From assembly GCA_024402435.1 (NCBI GenBank), contig JAKSTU010000012.1, forward strand, positions 1 to 63,832: a stretch of 63,832 nucleotides of DNA. The letters run 5' to 3'. Shown here piece after piece: positions 33,772-43,000 of the stretch (positions within the stretch are counted from its first letter, which is position 1; every line of letters begins with the position of its first letter). The notes beneath the pieces are model-generated. The model did no database searches, had not been told where the DNA came from, and saw only the letters and a list, made by a program, of their open reading frames with translations. The stretch is from Treponemataceae bacterium (GTDB lineage Bacteria; Spirochaetota; Spirochaetia; Treponematales; Treponemataceae). A program made the translations under genes and the position numbers.

Positions 33772-34131
33772 TTATGCTCCTAATGCTTTTTTTGCAACTT
33801 CTACAACTGCTTTGAATGCAGCTGCGTCTTCAATTGCCATGTTAGAAAGTGCTTTGCGGTTGATGATAACACCAGCTTTTTTAAGACCTTCAATAAAGCG
33901 AGAGTAGGTGATTCCTTCTGCGCGGCATGCTGCGTTAAGACGAGCAATCCACAGTGAGCGGTAGTCACCTTTTTTATCACGGCGTCCTACATATGCATCA
34001 GACAAAGCCTGTGTTACAGCATCTTTTGCTGCTTTGTAGTTTGTTCCACGGCGTCCGCGGAAACCTTTTGCCAATTTAAGAATCTTCTTGCGATGACTCA
34101 GTCTTTTTGTACCGTCTATAGCTCTTGACAT
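33772..34131 (-). CDS. rplT: 50S ribosomal protein L20
   Basis: 119 residues, standard length. 'RKKILKLAKGFRGRRGTNYK' near the N-terminus and 'LWIARLNAACRAEGITYSRF' in the centre are diagnostic. L20 is an early assembly protein of the large subunit and in many bacteria represses its own infC-rpmI-rplT operon by binding the mRNA. It follows rpmI by 29 bases. Downstream genes continue in the same direction with tight spacing. Confidence 0.96.
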   Translation of the reverse strand: MSRAIDGTKRLSHRKKILKLAKGFRGRRGTNYKAAKDAVTQALSDAYVGRRDKKGDYRSLWIARLNAACRAEGITYSRFIEGLKKAGVIINRKALSNMAIEDAAAFKAVVEVAKKALGA

Positions 34132-34160
34132 ATTCTATCTCCTATTAATTTTGCAGTTTC

Positions 34161-34361
34161 TCAACCGTAGGGCAAAAGCTGTTTGCGTACTTTTGCTGAA
34201 TCGGCTTCACTCAAAATTCCAGAAGCGCGAAGCTGTCTCTTGCGTTTAGCTGCTTTCTTAGTAAGAATATGACGGAGATTCATCTTCTTATACTTAACTT
34301 TTCCGGACCCAGTGAGCGAAAATTTCTTCGCAGCACTTCTCTTTGTCTTCATCTTAGGCAT
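34161..34361 (-). CDS. rpmI: 50S ribosomal protein L35
   Basis: 66 residues from the ATG at 34361: 'MPKMKTKRSAAKKFSLTGSG', the usual L35 start. A GTG at 34370 would add three residues and is rejected because GGGGTG stands at proper distance for the ATG. Second gene of the classic infC-rpmI-rplT operon. Confidence 0.96.
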   Translation of the reverse strand: MPKMKTKRSAAKKFSLTGSGKVKYKKMNLRHILTKKAAKRKRQLRASGILSEADSAKVRKQLLPYG

Positions 34362-34376
34362 TTTTAACACCCCAAA

Positions 34377-34904
34377 TCATTTTTTGGCTTTTGGAGAAAG
34401 AGTCATTGACATGAAACGACCTTCCATGTCAGGTTGTTTTTCAACAACGTACTCGTCATTAAGTCTTTTCTGAACTTCTTCCAATACAACAAGACCAAGC
34501 TCTGTATGTGCAAGTTCACGACCACGGAAACGAATAGTGACCTTTACTTTGTTGCCCTCAGCCAGGAATTCCTGAATATGCTTTGCTTTGAAATCAAGGT
34601 CTCCAGCACCAATTTTGGGCTGCATACGGATTTCCTTTAATTTCAGAGATTTCTGGTTTTTCTTGGAATCGCGGGACTTTTTATCCTGTTCAAACCGGTA
34701 TTTACCATAATCAAGTATTTTGCAAACAGGCGGATTAGCCGTCGGTGCAACTTCAACAAGGTCGAGTTCAACCTCTCTAGCCATTTTGAGCGCTTCTATG
34801 GTAGGGACAATACCTTTCTGTTCGCCCTCACTGTCTATAAGTCTGACTTCTCGTACACGAATTTGCTCATTAATGCGCAAATCTTTTTCCTTATTGTCTG
34901 CCAA
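34377..34904 (-). CDS. infC: translation initiation factor IF-3
   Basis: 175 residues. The N-terminal domain has '[20 protein letters not shown]' and '[20 protein letters not shown]'; the C-terminal domain has '[19 protein letters not shown]' and '[14 protein letters not shown]'. IF-3 checks start codons on the 30S subunit. The start itself is a TTG at 34904, four to five bases after a strong GAGGAGG. Use of a poor start codon for infC fits the known autocontrol in other bacteria, where IF-3 discriminates against its own initiation codon. Confidence 0.95.
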   Translation of the reverse strand: MADNKEKDLRINEQIRVREVRLIDSEGEQKGIVPTIEALKMAREVELDLVEVAPTANPPVCKILDYGKYRFEQDKKSRDSKKNQKSLKLKEIRMQPKIGAGDLDFKAKHIQEFLAEGNKVKVTIRFRGRELAHTELGLVVLEEVQKRLNDEYVVEKQPDMEGRFMSMTLSPKAKK

Positions 34905-34972
34905 CGATCCTCCTCGATCTGCCTTTTGAGCAGCCTGTTTTTATACTGTTTAAGTAAAGCATTTCAGTTTGT

Positions 34973-35002
34973 AATATAGCAGAAAAGGATTAGTTGTGTC
35001 TA
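34973..35002 (-). promoter_or_regulatory. infC operon promoter
   Basis: On the minus strand, TAGACA (34997-35002), 18-base spacer, TATATT (34973-34978): each box matches five of six. The expected start near 34966 gives a leader of about 60 bases, too short for a large attenuator. Confidence 0.55.
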
Positions 35003-35035
35003 GCGGACTAAAGGTTTAACGGCCATTTTTGCTGA

Positions 35036-36391
35036 TCAATCTACGTTTTCCGGCACAGAAATACTTTCTGTTGCTTCCTGCAGGTACTGACGGTATTTTT
35101 CGTGGTTTACACGGAATGCAACAATCGGAATTTCAGTTTCTTCAACCGCTTTTTCCACAGCTTCTTTTGCTTCTGCCAAAAGTCTTGAACCGGGCAAGAG
35201 TCTTAAAGAACGTGTGGAAATACCGATTCCAACTGTCAAATCAAGGTTGTAATCTTTCAGAAGTGCCTGAATTCTTGCATAAAGCTGCTCAGAAGCAATC
35301 ATTGCCTGATTGATGTTAAGATTTACTGCAATTCCTGTAAAGCCGTCTTTTCCGTATTCAAAAACAAGGTCTCTGTACTGAAAGAATGAAAGGATCAGGT
35401 CGCAAAGAGCGCGGAGTGCTTTCGGGTGACGGTCGATTTCTTTTACAACCAGCATGAAAAGTGCAATATCCTGTTCATTTGAAGCAGCCCGAACAAGTTC
35501 TGCGTCAAGTCTTGTTTCAAGGTAAGATTCCCAGCCGAATCCTGTTTTTGGAGAAAAAAGTCCCATAGGATCTTCTGATTCGGAAAGTACAGGTTCGAAA
35601 CTTTCTTCTTCTTCCTGTTCCTCTATGCTTTCTGTCTCATGTGTTTCTTCTGAATCCAGTGTATCTTCTTCAACTGTATGCTCTTCTGTGGATTCGTCTT
35701 CGAGAATTTCGGGGTTTTCTTCGGTAATTTCTTCCGAATCTTCTACTGCATCTGATTCATCTTCTGCAAAATCATCTTCTGATGAATCATCAGGGAATGA
35801 ATCAGTTTCAGTTTCAAGTTCATCAGCTGTTTCTTCAGCTTTTGTATCAACCGGTGAATTGTGTTTTGACTGGAATGTTTGGACAATAAGAAGAACCAGA
35901 GAAACAATTGTCCCTGCAAGAACAATCAGAAATGAAACGGCGGCTTTTGAAAAAATGTCTTTTTTGAACAAAGTCTGCATTGCGCAGGAAATTGTAAGAG
36001 TCCCGCTGTTTCCCGTGTTGATTGTTTTTGTAAAAATTTTGATCATCGGTGAAGATGTTGAAATCACCATGTTGCTGTTTACATCAACAGACAGAAGATG
36101 ACTGTCTGCCGGCCATGCAAAAAATACAAGGCTATCTTTTGTAAGCGTTATTGCATCAAGAAGATCCGCTTTTGAAACAATATCTTTTACTTCCTGAAGA
36201 TAGCTTGCGGAAAGAATCTGATTTGTTTCTGCCGACTGGTTGATTTGTGTACTGATGGAATCAAAACTGGCGCTTGCTTTTGATGAACCTTTGTTCGATA
36301 AACTGATGATGCTTGTTACAAAAAAGACGGCTGCAATGACAAAAGCAGCAGAAATAACAATTGCAAAAGTTTTTGCCTTTTTAACACTCAT
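35036..36391 (-). CDS. membrane protein with acidic linker and degenerate GGDEF-like domain
   Basis: 451 residues. Membrane segments at about 9-30 and 150-170 enclose a periplasmic domain. Residues about 180-280 are extremely acidic and disordered-looking. Residues about 285-435 resemble a GGDEF fold ('YLETRLDAELVRAASNEQDI', 'LTVGIGIS', 'LLAEAKEAVEKA'), but the GG(D/E)EF loop is replaced by 'YGKDGFTG', so cyclase activity is unlikely. It may bind a nucleotide or act as a scaffold. It is last in the acidic protein/DUF115 operon and its start overlaps the previous gene by 11 bases. Confidence 0.65.
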   Translation of the reverse strand: MSVKKAKTFAIVISAAFVIAAVFFVTSIISLSNKGSSKASASFDSISTQINQSAETNQILSASYLQEVKDIVSKADLLDAITLTKDSLVFFAWPADSHLLSVDVNSNMVISTSSPMIKIFTKTINTGNSGTLTISCAMQTLFKKDIFSKAAVSFLIVLAGTIVSLVLLIVQTFQSKHNSPVDTKAEETADELETETDSFPDDSSEDDFAEDESDAVEDSEEITEENPEILEDESTEEHTVEEDTLDSEETHETESIEEQEEEESFEPVLSESEDPMGLFSPKTGFGWESYLETRLDAELVRAASNEQDIALFMLVVKEIDRHPKALRALCDLILSFFQYRDLVFEYGKDGFTGIAVNLNINQAMIASEQLYARIQALLKDYNLDLTVGIGISTRSLRLLPGSRLLAEAKEAVEKAVEETEIPIVAFRVNHEKYRQYLQEATESISVPENVD

Positions 36392-38030
36392 AAAATCCCA
36401 CCTTGAATTGCTTCAGTTTTTTGACTAAAGTCTCTTTACTCATTTGATTATCGGCATTTGAGTTTGAGTGTTTAGCCCAAGCAATAAAAGGAAGGTATGA
36501 AAAAAGCAGTGATCTGTCCGCTGATTCCGGGTTTTCAAGACAAACTGTGTAATCGGAAAACAACTTTTCTATTCGGCCGGTGATGTCTTCTGATGCTTTT
36601 TTTCTGAAAGTGATTTTTTTTGCGCCATCCGGGGATTTTAAGTTATGTTGATTCATAAAACTGATTTCTGATCCCTTGCTTTGCAATTTTCTGACGAATT
36701 CTGTGAATTCAATTCCATAAGACAAAAGCACATCAGTTGAGTAAAGTTTTTCTGTTTCCGGCTCCTGCGTGTTCTGTGCGCAAGAAAGAAAAGTTTTGTT
36801 CTGCACAATTTGCAATGGGGCACGATAAAACAAACTGGAAAAAAAGTTTTCCGCTGTATTCAATTTTGAAGACGTGTTGAAAGCAGACGAATCAATATAT
36901 GTGCCGGAAGTGTAAGTTTTTCCGTGATGATAAGCAAAGTCTGCGCCGAAAATGTGTATTTTCCTGAAGCCCAGCTGGTTTGCAAGATCAGTTGCTGCGT
37001 GAAGAACTGTACCAGCTCCTGCAGAACAAGTCATGCATAAATCGCTTCCGTTGTTTTCATGGAATTTTGTGTTTAAAAAGGAAATCATCGGGTGTCCGGA
37101 AGAGAAGGGCAGAAGAAAAGCACCTTTTTTTGCTGCATATTGCACAAGTCCTGTGGCAGCGCAAAGATCAAAAGCCAGAACAATGTTGCTGCAGTCTTGT
37201 CCGATAAAATGCTGCACACTGATTTGCTGTGCATCAATTGAGACCACAAAGTCAGGTTTTATTCCTGCATTCATCAACGTGGGAAAAGCTGTGTCTGTCG
37301 CGAAAACTGCATAAAAATCCTTGTATTCCGCCAAATGGGAAAGCAGAGGCTTTGTCAGAGAAGGTCCTGCCCCGATTATTGCCGCAGTATTTCCGGAAAA
37401 ATCCTTTGATTCTTTTGGTGAAACATAAAGTTCCGGATTTTGGGAAATGCAATAAAGATTCTGCAGAATATTTTTGTTCCAGATTTTTCCGAAACGGGCC
37501 TGAACTGCATAATCACGGGAAATGTCTTTTATTGTGCCGTTTGTTAAATTATAGAGCCATGAAGAATCATTTTTCCCCAGAAACTTGTTTGCGGCCATTG
37601 TCCAAGAAAGCAAAGGTGCAAAGCAAAAATCCCCGTCCAAAGCAGGAAAATAATTGTTCTTCAAAACTTGGGAAAAGTCGGTCAAAGTGCAGAACTGAAT
37701 CTTCGGATTGCAGAGAATTTCTTCAGAAATCAGTTTTTCAACCTGCAAAAATGCAAGGCTTTCCCGGTTTGCTTCAATGCAGATTATTTTTGCAGTTGGA
37801 AAAGTTTCTGCAATTTTTCGGACATGAAATCCGTTTGCAATACCGGCTATAACAATCATCCCTGTTTGCGCCGAAATTTTCTGGGCTTTTACAAAGTTTT
37901 CAGCATCTCTTTGGGGATTGTAAAGTGAAAGTGAAGCATTCCCTGTAAAATAAATTGGAATTCTGTCATTTGTTTTTGATGTTTTGAATGAAGAATAAAT
38001 GCTTTGTCCGGTTATTGTGAGATTCTGCAT
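36381..38030 (-). CDS. DUF115 (Maf-like) protein, candidate flagellin glycosyltransferase
   Basis: 549 residues. The central DUF115 domain shows 'AAIIGAGPSLTKPLLSHL', 'VFATDTAFPTLMNAGIKPDF' and 'VVSIDAQ', followed by 'HIFGADFAYHHGKTY'. An N-terminal region with 'IVIAGIANGFHVRKIAETFP' looks like the Rossmann-type half seen in Maf motility-associated factors. In other flagellated bacteria Maf proteins add nonulosonic acid sugars to flagellin; the acceptor here is inferred. Its start overlaps the end of the second DUF115 gene by 19 bases. Confidence 0.75.
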   Translation of the reverse strand: MQNLTITGQSIYSSFKTSKTNDRIPIYFTGNASLSLYNPQRDAENFVKAQKISAQTGMIVIAGIANGFHVRKIAETFPTAKIICIEANRESLAFLQVEKLISEEILCNPKIQFCTLTDFSQVLKNNYFPALDGDFCFAPLLSWTMAANKFLGKNDSSWLYNLTNGTIKDISRDYAVQARFGKIWNKNILQNLYCISQNPELYVSPKESKDFSGNTAAIIGAGPSLTKPLLSHLAEYKDFYAVFATDTAFPTLMNAGIKPDFVVSIDAQQISVQHFIGQDCSNIVLAFDLCAATGLVQYAAKKGAFLLPFSSGHPMISFLNTKFHENNGSDLCMTCSAGAGTVLHAATDLANQLGFRKIHIFGADFAYHHGKTYTSGTYIDSSAFNTSSKLNTAENFFSSLFYRAPLQIVQNKTFLSCAQNTQEPETEKLYSTDVLLSYGIEFTEFVRKLQSKGSEISFMNQHNLKSPDGAKKITFRKKASEDITGRIEKLFSDYTVCLENPESADRSLLFSYLPFIAWAKHSNSNADNQMSKETLVKKLKQFKVGFYEC

Positions 38031-39535
38031 AATTTTTCTGCTTTTCCAAGCAAATCCTTGGTTAGTGATTGGATTTTTTCAGTTAATTCTTCGTCATTCT
38101 CCATCTTTCGCTTTAACAGAATGGATTCCGCAAAGGCTGATGTTTCCATAAGGACATGTTTGTCCGGAAAATCATGAATCAAGTCAAGAATTTTTTGGTT
38201 GATTTCTGATTTGTTTGTCACGATTTCTTGTACTTTTATTTTTTCCGGGTTTTCTGGCTTTTCTTTTGTCCCGAAACTGATTGAATTCCAATTGATGTCT
38301 TCAACATTCCCGATAGAAGACAATTTGTCTTTGTTGCTTACAAGACGGGCAAATGTGTTTTGTTGCGAATTTCCCTGATTGCTGAACCAATTTCTGTAAA
38401 TATCAAGGGATTCGATAAAAAAAGTTTGAGGAATTATGCGGTTTTCCTGTGATGAAATTTTTATGTCAGAAATTGAAGATTGAATTTCCAGCTGATTCGG
38501 CTGAGTGTGTGCAAATCCTTCAGAAGATGCCAAATCCAGACCACAAAAATAAATTTTCTGATTTGAAATGAGTTTTGCAAACTCCAATGCTGTTCCGCTG
38601 ACTGTTCCGTTCCTTTTTCCTTTTACGAAAGGAATTTTCAACTGTTCAAAAAAAACTGATTCCGGTCCGTCGCCGTAACAAAGAGGAATGATTTTTGCTG
38701 ATTTGAGTATGCTGCTTTGACAGGCTGATTCTGCGCTTAAAACAAGAGGAACATTTTTAAGCCGTGAATCTCTTGCATATGGTGCAAGATGTTTTGTTGC
38801 CCAAAAACCGCCGTCAGTTGAAATGCAGAGATCAGGGACTATATTGTAATGAAGCAAAGGGCTTATTGCTGAGGAAACTGCAAGAAGTGTTAATTTGTTT
38901 CGGTTTTTCCTGATATGTTCGATTGAGTTGACCAAAGAAGCTCCGGATGCTGCAATAAGAACCGGTTTGGAACTTTTTTCGGGTATGACAAAATTTGCTG
39001 TGTTCCGAAAGAATTTTACCGTATTCAGAAACCAGCGTCTGTTAAAGTAAGCCCGCGTGTGCAATAAAGTTGTAGATTTTTTCAGAAAAAGGCGGACACC
39101 TTCCCAACATTTTTCAGTTTCTTCAGAAAACGCTTTGCCGCATGGAGCCCATTCCAGGGTTTGTGTCAAAAAAGCTGATTCTTCCCCGATTTGTCCGAAA
39201 AGCAAATCTGCAATGTTTGGGGCAGAAACTGCATCATTCACAAAAAAAATGTCATGACCCGAAATTCTTTGTAAAAGGTCTTCTGATTGTGTTACAAATT
39301 CTTTGTTGAAGCAAAAAGAAATAATCTTTGAATCTGGAAATTTTTGCCTCAATTCCAAAATAGGGTAGGGGAGTGCCAGACCTATAAAAATCAAGAATTG
39401 AGGCGAAAACTGGAAATCTGTTGATTGAACGAAACGTTGGGCTTCCGAAAAAGGCCTATATGATGAATGAAGATAAAAACCATTTGCGGAAACTGTTTTG
39501 GAACCGTCTTTTGCAATGGAAAAATCCAGTTTCAA
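38012..39535 (-). CDS. second, diverged DUF115 (Maf-like) protein
   Basis: 507 residues, with the same overall layout as its neighbour at 36381. Its DUF115 core reads 'VLIAASGASLVNSIEHI', 'LLAVSSAISPLLHYNIVPDL' and 'CISTDGGFWATKHL', so the Gly-Ala-Gly-Pro-Ser-Leu motif has become Ala-Ser-Gly-Ala-Ser-Leu. The N-terminal half has 'LIFIGLALPYPILELRQKFP'. It may be a partner with a changed donor site or an inactive subunit. It overlaps the 164-residue gene upstream by four bases. Confidence 0.68.
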   Translation of the reverse strand: MKLDFSIAKDGSKTVSANGFYLHSSYRPFSEAQRFVQSTDFQFSPQFLIFIGLALPYPILELRQKFPDSKIISFCFNKEFVTQSEDLLQRISGHDIFFVNDAVSAPNIADLLFGQIGEESAFLTQTLEWAPCGKAFSEETEKCWEGVRLFLKKSTTLLHTRAYFNRRWFLNTVKFFRNTANFVIPEKSSKPVLIAASGASLVNSIEHIRKNRNKLTLLAVSSAISPLLHYNIVPDLCISTDGGFWATKHLAPYARDSRLKNVPLVLSAESACQSSILKSAKIIPLCYGDGPESVFFEQLKIPFVKGKRNGTVSGTALEFAKLISNQKIYFCGLDLASSEGFAHTQPNQLEIQSSISDIKISSQENRIIPQTFFIESLDIYRNWFSNQGNSQQNTFARLVSNKDKLSSIGNVEDINWNSISFGTKEKPENPEKIKVQEIVTNKSEINQKILDLIHDFPDKHVLMETSAFAESILLKRKMENDEELTEKIQSLTKDLLGKAEKLCRISQ

Positions 39536-40026
39536 AGCTGATCAGTCTCGAAAGAAAGTGAAACCAGCGTTTCAAGAAAATCGTCCGGAAGTGAAGTTTT
39601 TTCTTTTTCGGAAGCAACCAAAGCTATGCAAGCCTTGTCATTGTGAAGAAAACGGCAGATGAACAGTGTGTTTATACAATGTTTGTCTGATTCCGAAAAA
39701 AGCTGGTAGTAAGGAGAAAGTTCGTCACCTGAAAAACGGTACCAAACCTGATTGTCAGCCGCAAAAGTGCCGTTCCAGAAATCAGCGGTGGACAATGCGG
39801 TATCAAAAGAAGAGGACTCAAGTCCGCAGGAAAACAGTGTCTGAAAAACATTATCTTCAAGTACAAGGGTGCTCAAAGCATATAAATCATTGTTTTTCAG
39901 CAACTTTTCTGCCGGGGGAAGATTAGAGCTGTCTGAATCAAGGACTTTTTTTGCAAGTCCCAGCAACCCTTTGTGTTCTTCCGTGGGCAAATAAAAGTTA
40001 TCCGTTATCTTGCGGAACAGACCCAT
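39532..40026 (-). CDS. unknown 164-residue protein in the acidic protein/DUF115 operon
   Basis: 164 residues, mixed helix and strand, no signal peptide, no membrane segment and no family I recognise. It starts 'MGLFRKITDNFYLPTEEHKG' and contains two Cys. Spacing is tight: two bases after the large acidic gene and a four-base ATGA overlap with the next DUF115 gene. This coupling argues that it is real and works with them, perhaps as a small partner or chaperone. Confidence 0.6.
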   Translation of the reverse strand: MGLFRKITDNFYLPTEEHKGLLGLAKKVLDSDSSNLPPAEKLLKNNDLYALSTLVLEDNVFQTLFSCGLESSSFDTALSTADFWNGTFAADNQVWYRFSGDELSPYYQLFSESDKHCINTLFICRFLHNDKACIALVASEKEKTSLPDDFLETLVSLSFETDQL

Positions 40027-40028
40027 AA

Positions 40029-43000
40029 TTATGCCAATCCCAGTTCTGTGAAAAGTTTGCGATAAACTTCAAAATGCTCTGAACGGGCAAACTCTGCAAT
40101 TTTTTCTTCGGGAAGGTTTTCCAGAAGCTGATCCATGTAAAGAAGAACGGATTTTACATCCTGTTTCAGTTCGTCAGGAACTGCAGAAGAATCTTCTGCG
40201 GCCAAAGAAGCGGCCGGTTCTTCCGGAACTTCTTCCGGAGCAGGTTCTGCTGTTTCTGGAACTGTTTCTTCAATTTCTGGAACTGCAGGTTCTTCAAAGG
40301 AATTGAGTTCTTCTGCAACCGGTTCATCAACTGCGTCTTCTTCTGAAACTTCAGAAGCAAAGTCGTCTGTTTCACCGGCAGGAACTTCAAAATCTTCGTC
40401 AAGTGAAATGCCGTTGTCTTCAAAAGAAGCGTCTCCAAGGATTTCTTCTTCTGAAATCTTTGGTTCGTTCCAGTCTTCACTTTCGAACATTTTGTCAGTT
40501 GGAGTTTCATCAATATCGTCTTCGACTTCTTCTGATACTTCTTCAAAAACCGGTTCTTCGCATGCAGGTTCTTCTGTAAAGGCTTCAGGTTCTGCAGGTG
40601 TTTCTTCGGCAACAGGCTCTTCAAAAACCGGTTCTTCGACAGGAGCTTCCTCAGTTACGGGAGTTGACTGAAGAGCTCTTGCCAATTCATCTTCTGAAAT
40701 TGAAACATCAGAAGTTTCTTCTTCGGCGGAATCCTGAATGTCAGCCATGATATCGGCAAAAGCACTGTTGTCTTCCATGACAGGTTCATCAGCGGCAATT
40801 TCTTCAGAAACGGTTTCTTCCACTTCTGGTTCTGGTTCATCAATAACCGGTTCTTCAAATGCAGGCTCTTCTGCTACAGGTTCGTCTGTTTCTTCAATAA
40901 TGATTGATTCGTCTGAAACAACAGGCTCTTCTGCCGGTTCATCGAAAGTGTTTTCCATCTGAGGAATATCGATTTCGTCAGGGAGTTCAGTAGGAACTTC
41001 TGCTTCAGGATCATCAAGACCGTAATCATTTTCTTCAAAAGCAGGTTCTTCAATAATCGGCTCTTCAATTTCAGGCATTTCGACTGACATATCTTCTTCA
41101 ATCTGTGCCATGGGTTCAATTTCCGCTTCTGAATCCAAATCAGTTTCTGCAGGTGTTTCTTCAGCAGGCTGATCTTCAACAACCTGATCTTCTGCATTCT
41201 CTTCTGTAAAATCAGCACTGTTAAGGATATTGTTCAGTTCATCACCGGAAAGGGCAATTGTATCGTCTTCTCCGTCATCGGCAAAGAATCCACCGCTTGT
41301 TTCAGCAGGTTCTTCGGCAGCCGGTTCAATAACAGGGTCTTCTGTTGCAGGAATGTCTTCTGAAACTTCCTGAGGAATAAACTGTTCCGGTTCTTCGGAT
41401 TTGTTTGCTTTGAGCGCGTCAATGTCTGTACGCAGTGTATTTATTTCAGAACGAAGAGCGGAAAGCTCGTTCATGATCTGATTGAGCACATCTGCTGTAG
41501 ATGTGTTGGAATCTGAAATGATGGGTTCTTCATTCATGCTGGTGAAATCCTCCGTGAAATCAACTGAATCAGTATACTCTGAAATACTTGAGTTATCAAG
41601 TTTATTATCAAAATCACTGAGCAAACTGCTTACAGTGGGTATATCGCTGTCTGTAATCGTGTCTGCGGCAAACTGGGACAAATCATTTTTGTCATTCTCT
41701 GCTGAATCAACTGTACCGACGAAAGCATTCATTTCATTTTGGTCAAATTCAGGTTGTGTTGACAAAAAGCTTTCTTCTGCGTCAGAAACTTCCGGTTCCG
41801 GAATCGGTTCTTCCATAGGTTCTTCTTCATCCTGGAAAATAGGATATTCATTGTCTGTTTCGTATTGGAAAGCGCAAGGCTCTTCTTTTGGCATTGCAGT
41901 TTCTTCATTTTCATTAACTGGGGTAGGGGATGCCGCGTCAAAAGCAGGTTCTTCTTCCACAACGGGTTCCTCTGTCACGACAGGTTCTTCTGCGTCAACA
42001 ACAGGCTCCTCTGTCACGACAGGTTCTTCTGCGGCAAAAGCGGGCACTTCGTCAGCAACGGGCTCCTCTGTCACGACAGGTTCTTCCGCGGCAAAAGCGG
42101 GCACTTCGTCAAAAGCGGGCTCCTCTGTCACAATCGGTTGATCTTCTGCGACCACAGGTTCCTCTGTCACAATCGGTTCATCTTCTGCGACCACAGGTTC
42201 CTCAGTCTGAACTGGTTCTTCTTCAGCAGTTGCGGGCTCTTCTGCAAATTCTTCTGTCAAAGCAGAAAAATCAGTTGAATCAATCAAATTGAAAGCTTCG
42301 TTCAAATCAATGTCATCCGGTAAATCCAAATCTTCGGGCAATGATAAATCCTGCATAACGTTCTCATCTTTTGTTATAATTGTTTCTTGTTCCGGGTCAG
42401 AAGGAACTTCTTCTGATTCAGCAATATTTTCTGTTACGATTTCTTCCGGCAGTGACTGGTCTTGGGCCGGATCAGTTTCCTGCACTGCAACCTGATCCTG
42501 GGCCTGATCAAAAGGGTTTGTTTCGTCAATAAATTCAATGGAATCATCAAAGTCTGCCATGTCAGAAAGAGAGAAAGACGAACTTGCTCCTTCAATCGGT
42601 GCAGAAATGTTGAAACCTTCTGAATCATCGCTGTCGGTATACAATTCAACAACGGCTTCTTCTTCCTCTTCTTCATGGACTGTTGCACTCTGGGCTGCAG
42701 GTTTTTCTTCGTCTTCCATTGATACAAAAAGATCATAATCTCTCTGTTTTGCCGGGCCGGAAACAGAAACGGCACCCGTTTCTGCTTTGGCAACAGGTGC
42801 TTCGTCAGAGAAAGAATTGAGCAGGTCGTCAAACTCAGAAACATCATCAAAAGAAATTTCTGAAGAGGCGGCAGCCGGTTCTTCTGCTGGTGTGGAAGTT
42901 TCACCTATGTCTGTAATGTTTTCGAAAATGTCGTCAAAATTGTCAAAGGAATCACCGGTAAACACGGCGTCCATAAAATCATTTTCGCCTTCAATATTGT

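Noticed and set aside
34905..35035. L20-type leader or attenuator before infC
   Set aside because: The predicted leader is about 60 bases and shows no strong terminator hairpin; L20 control could still exist through other contacts but is not visible.
41482..42141. 219-residue Ser/Thr/Gly-rich plus-strand frame
   Set aside because: Same antisense effect, and it runs through the tandem repeats, which explains its regular pattern.
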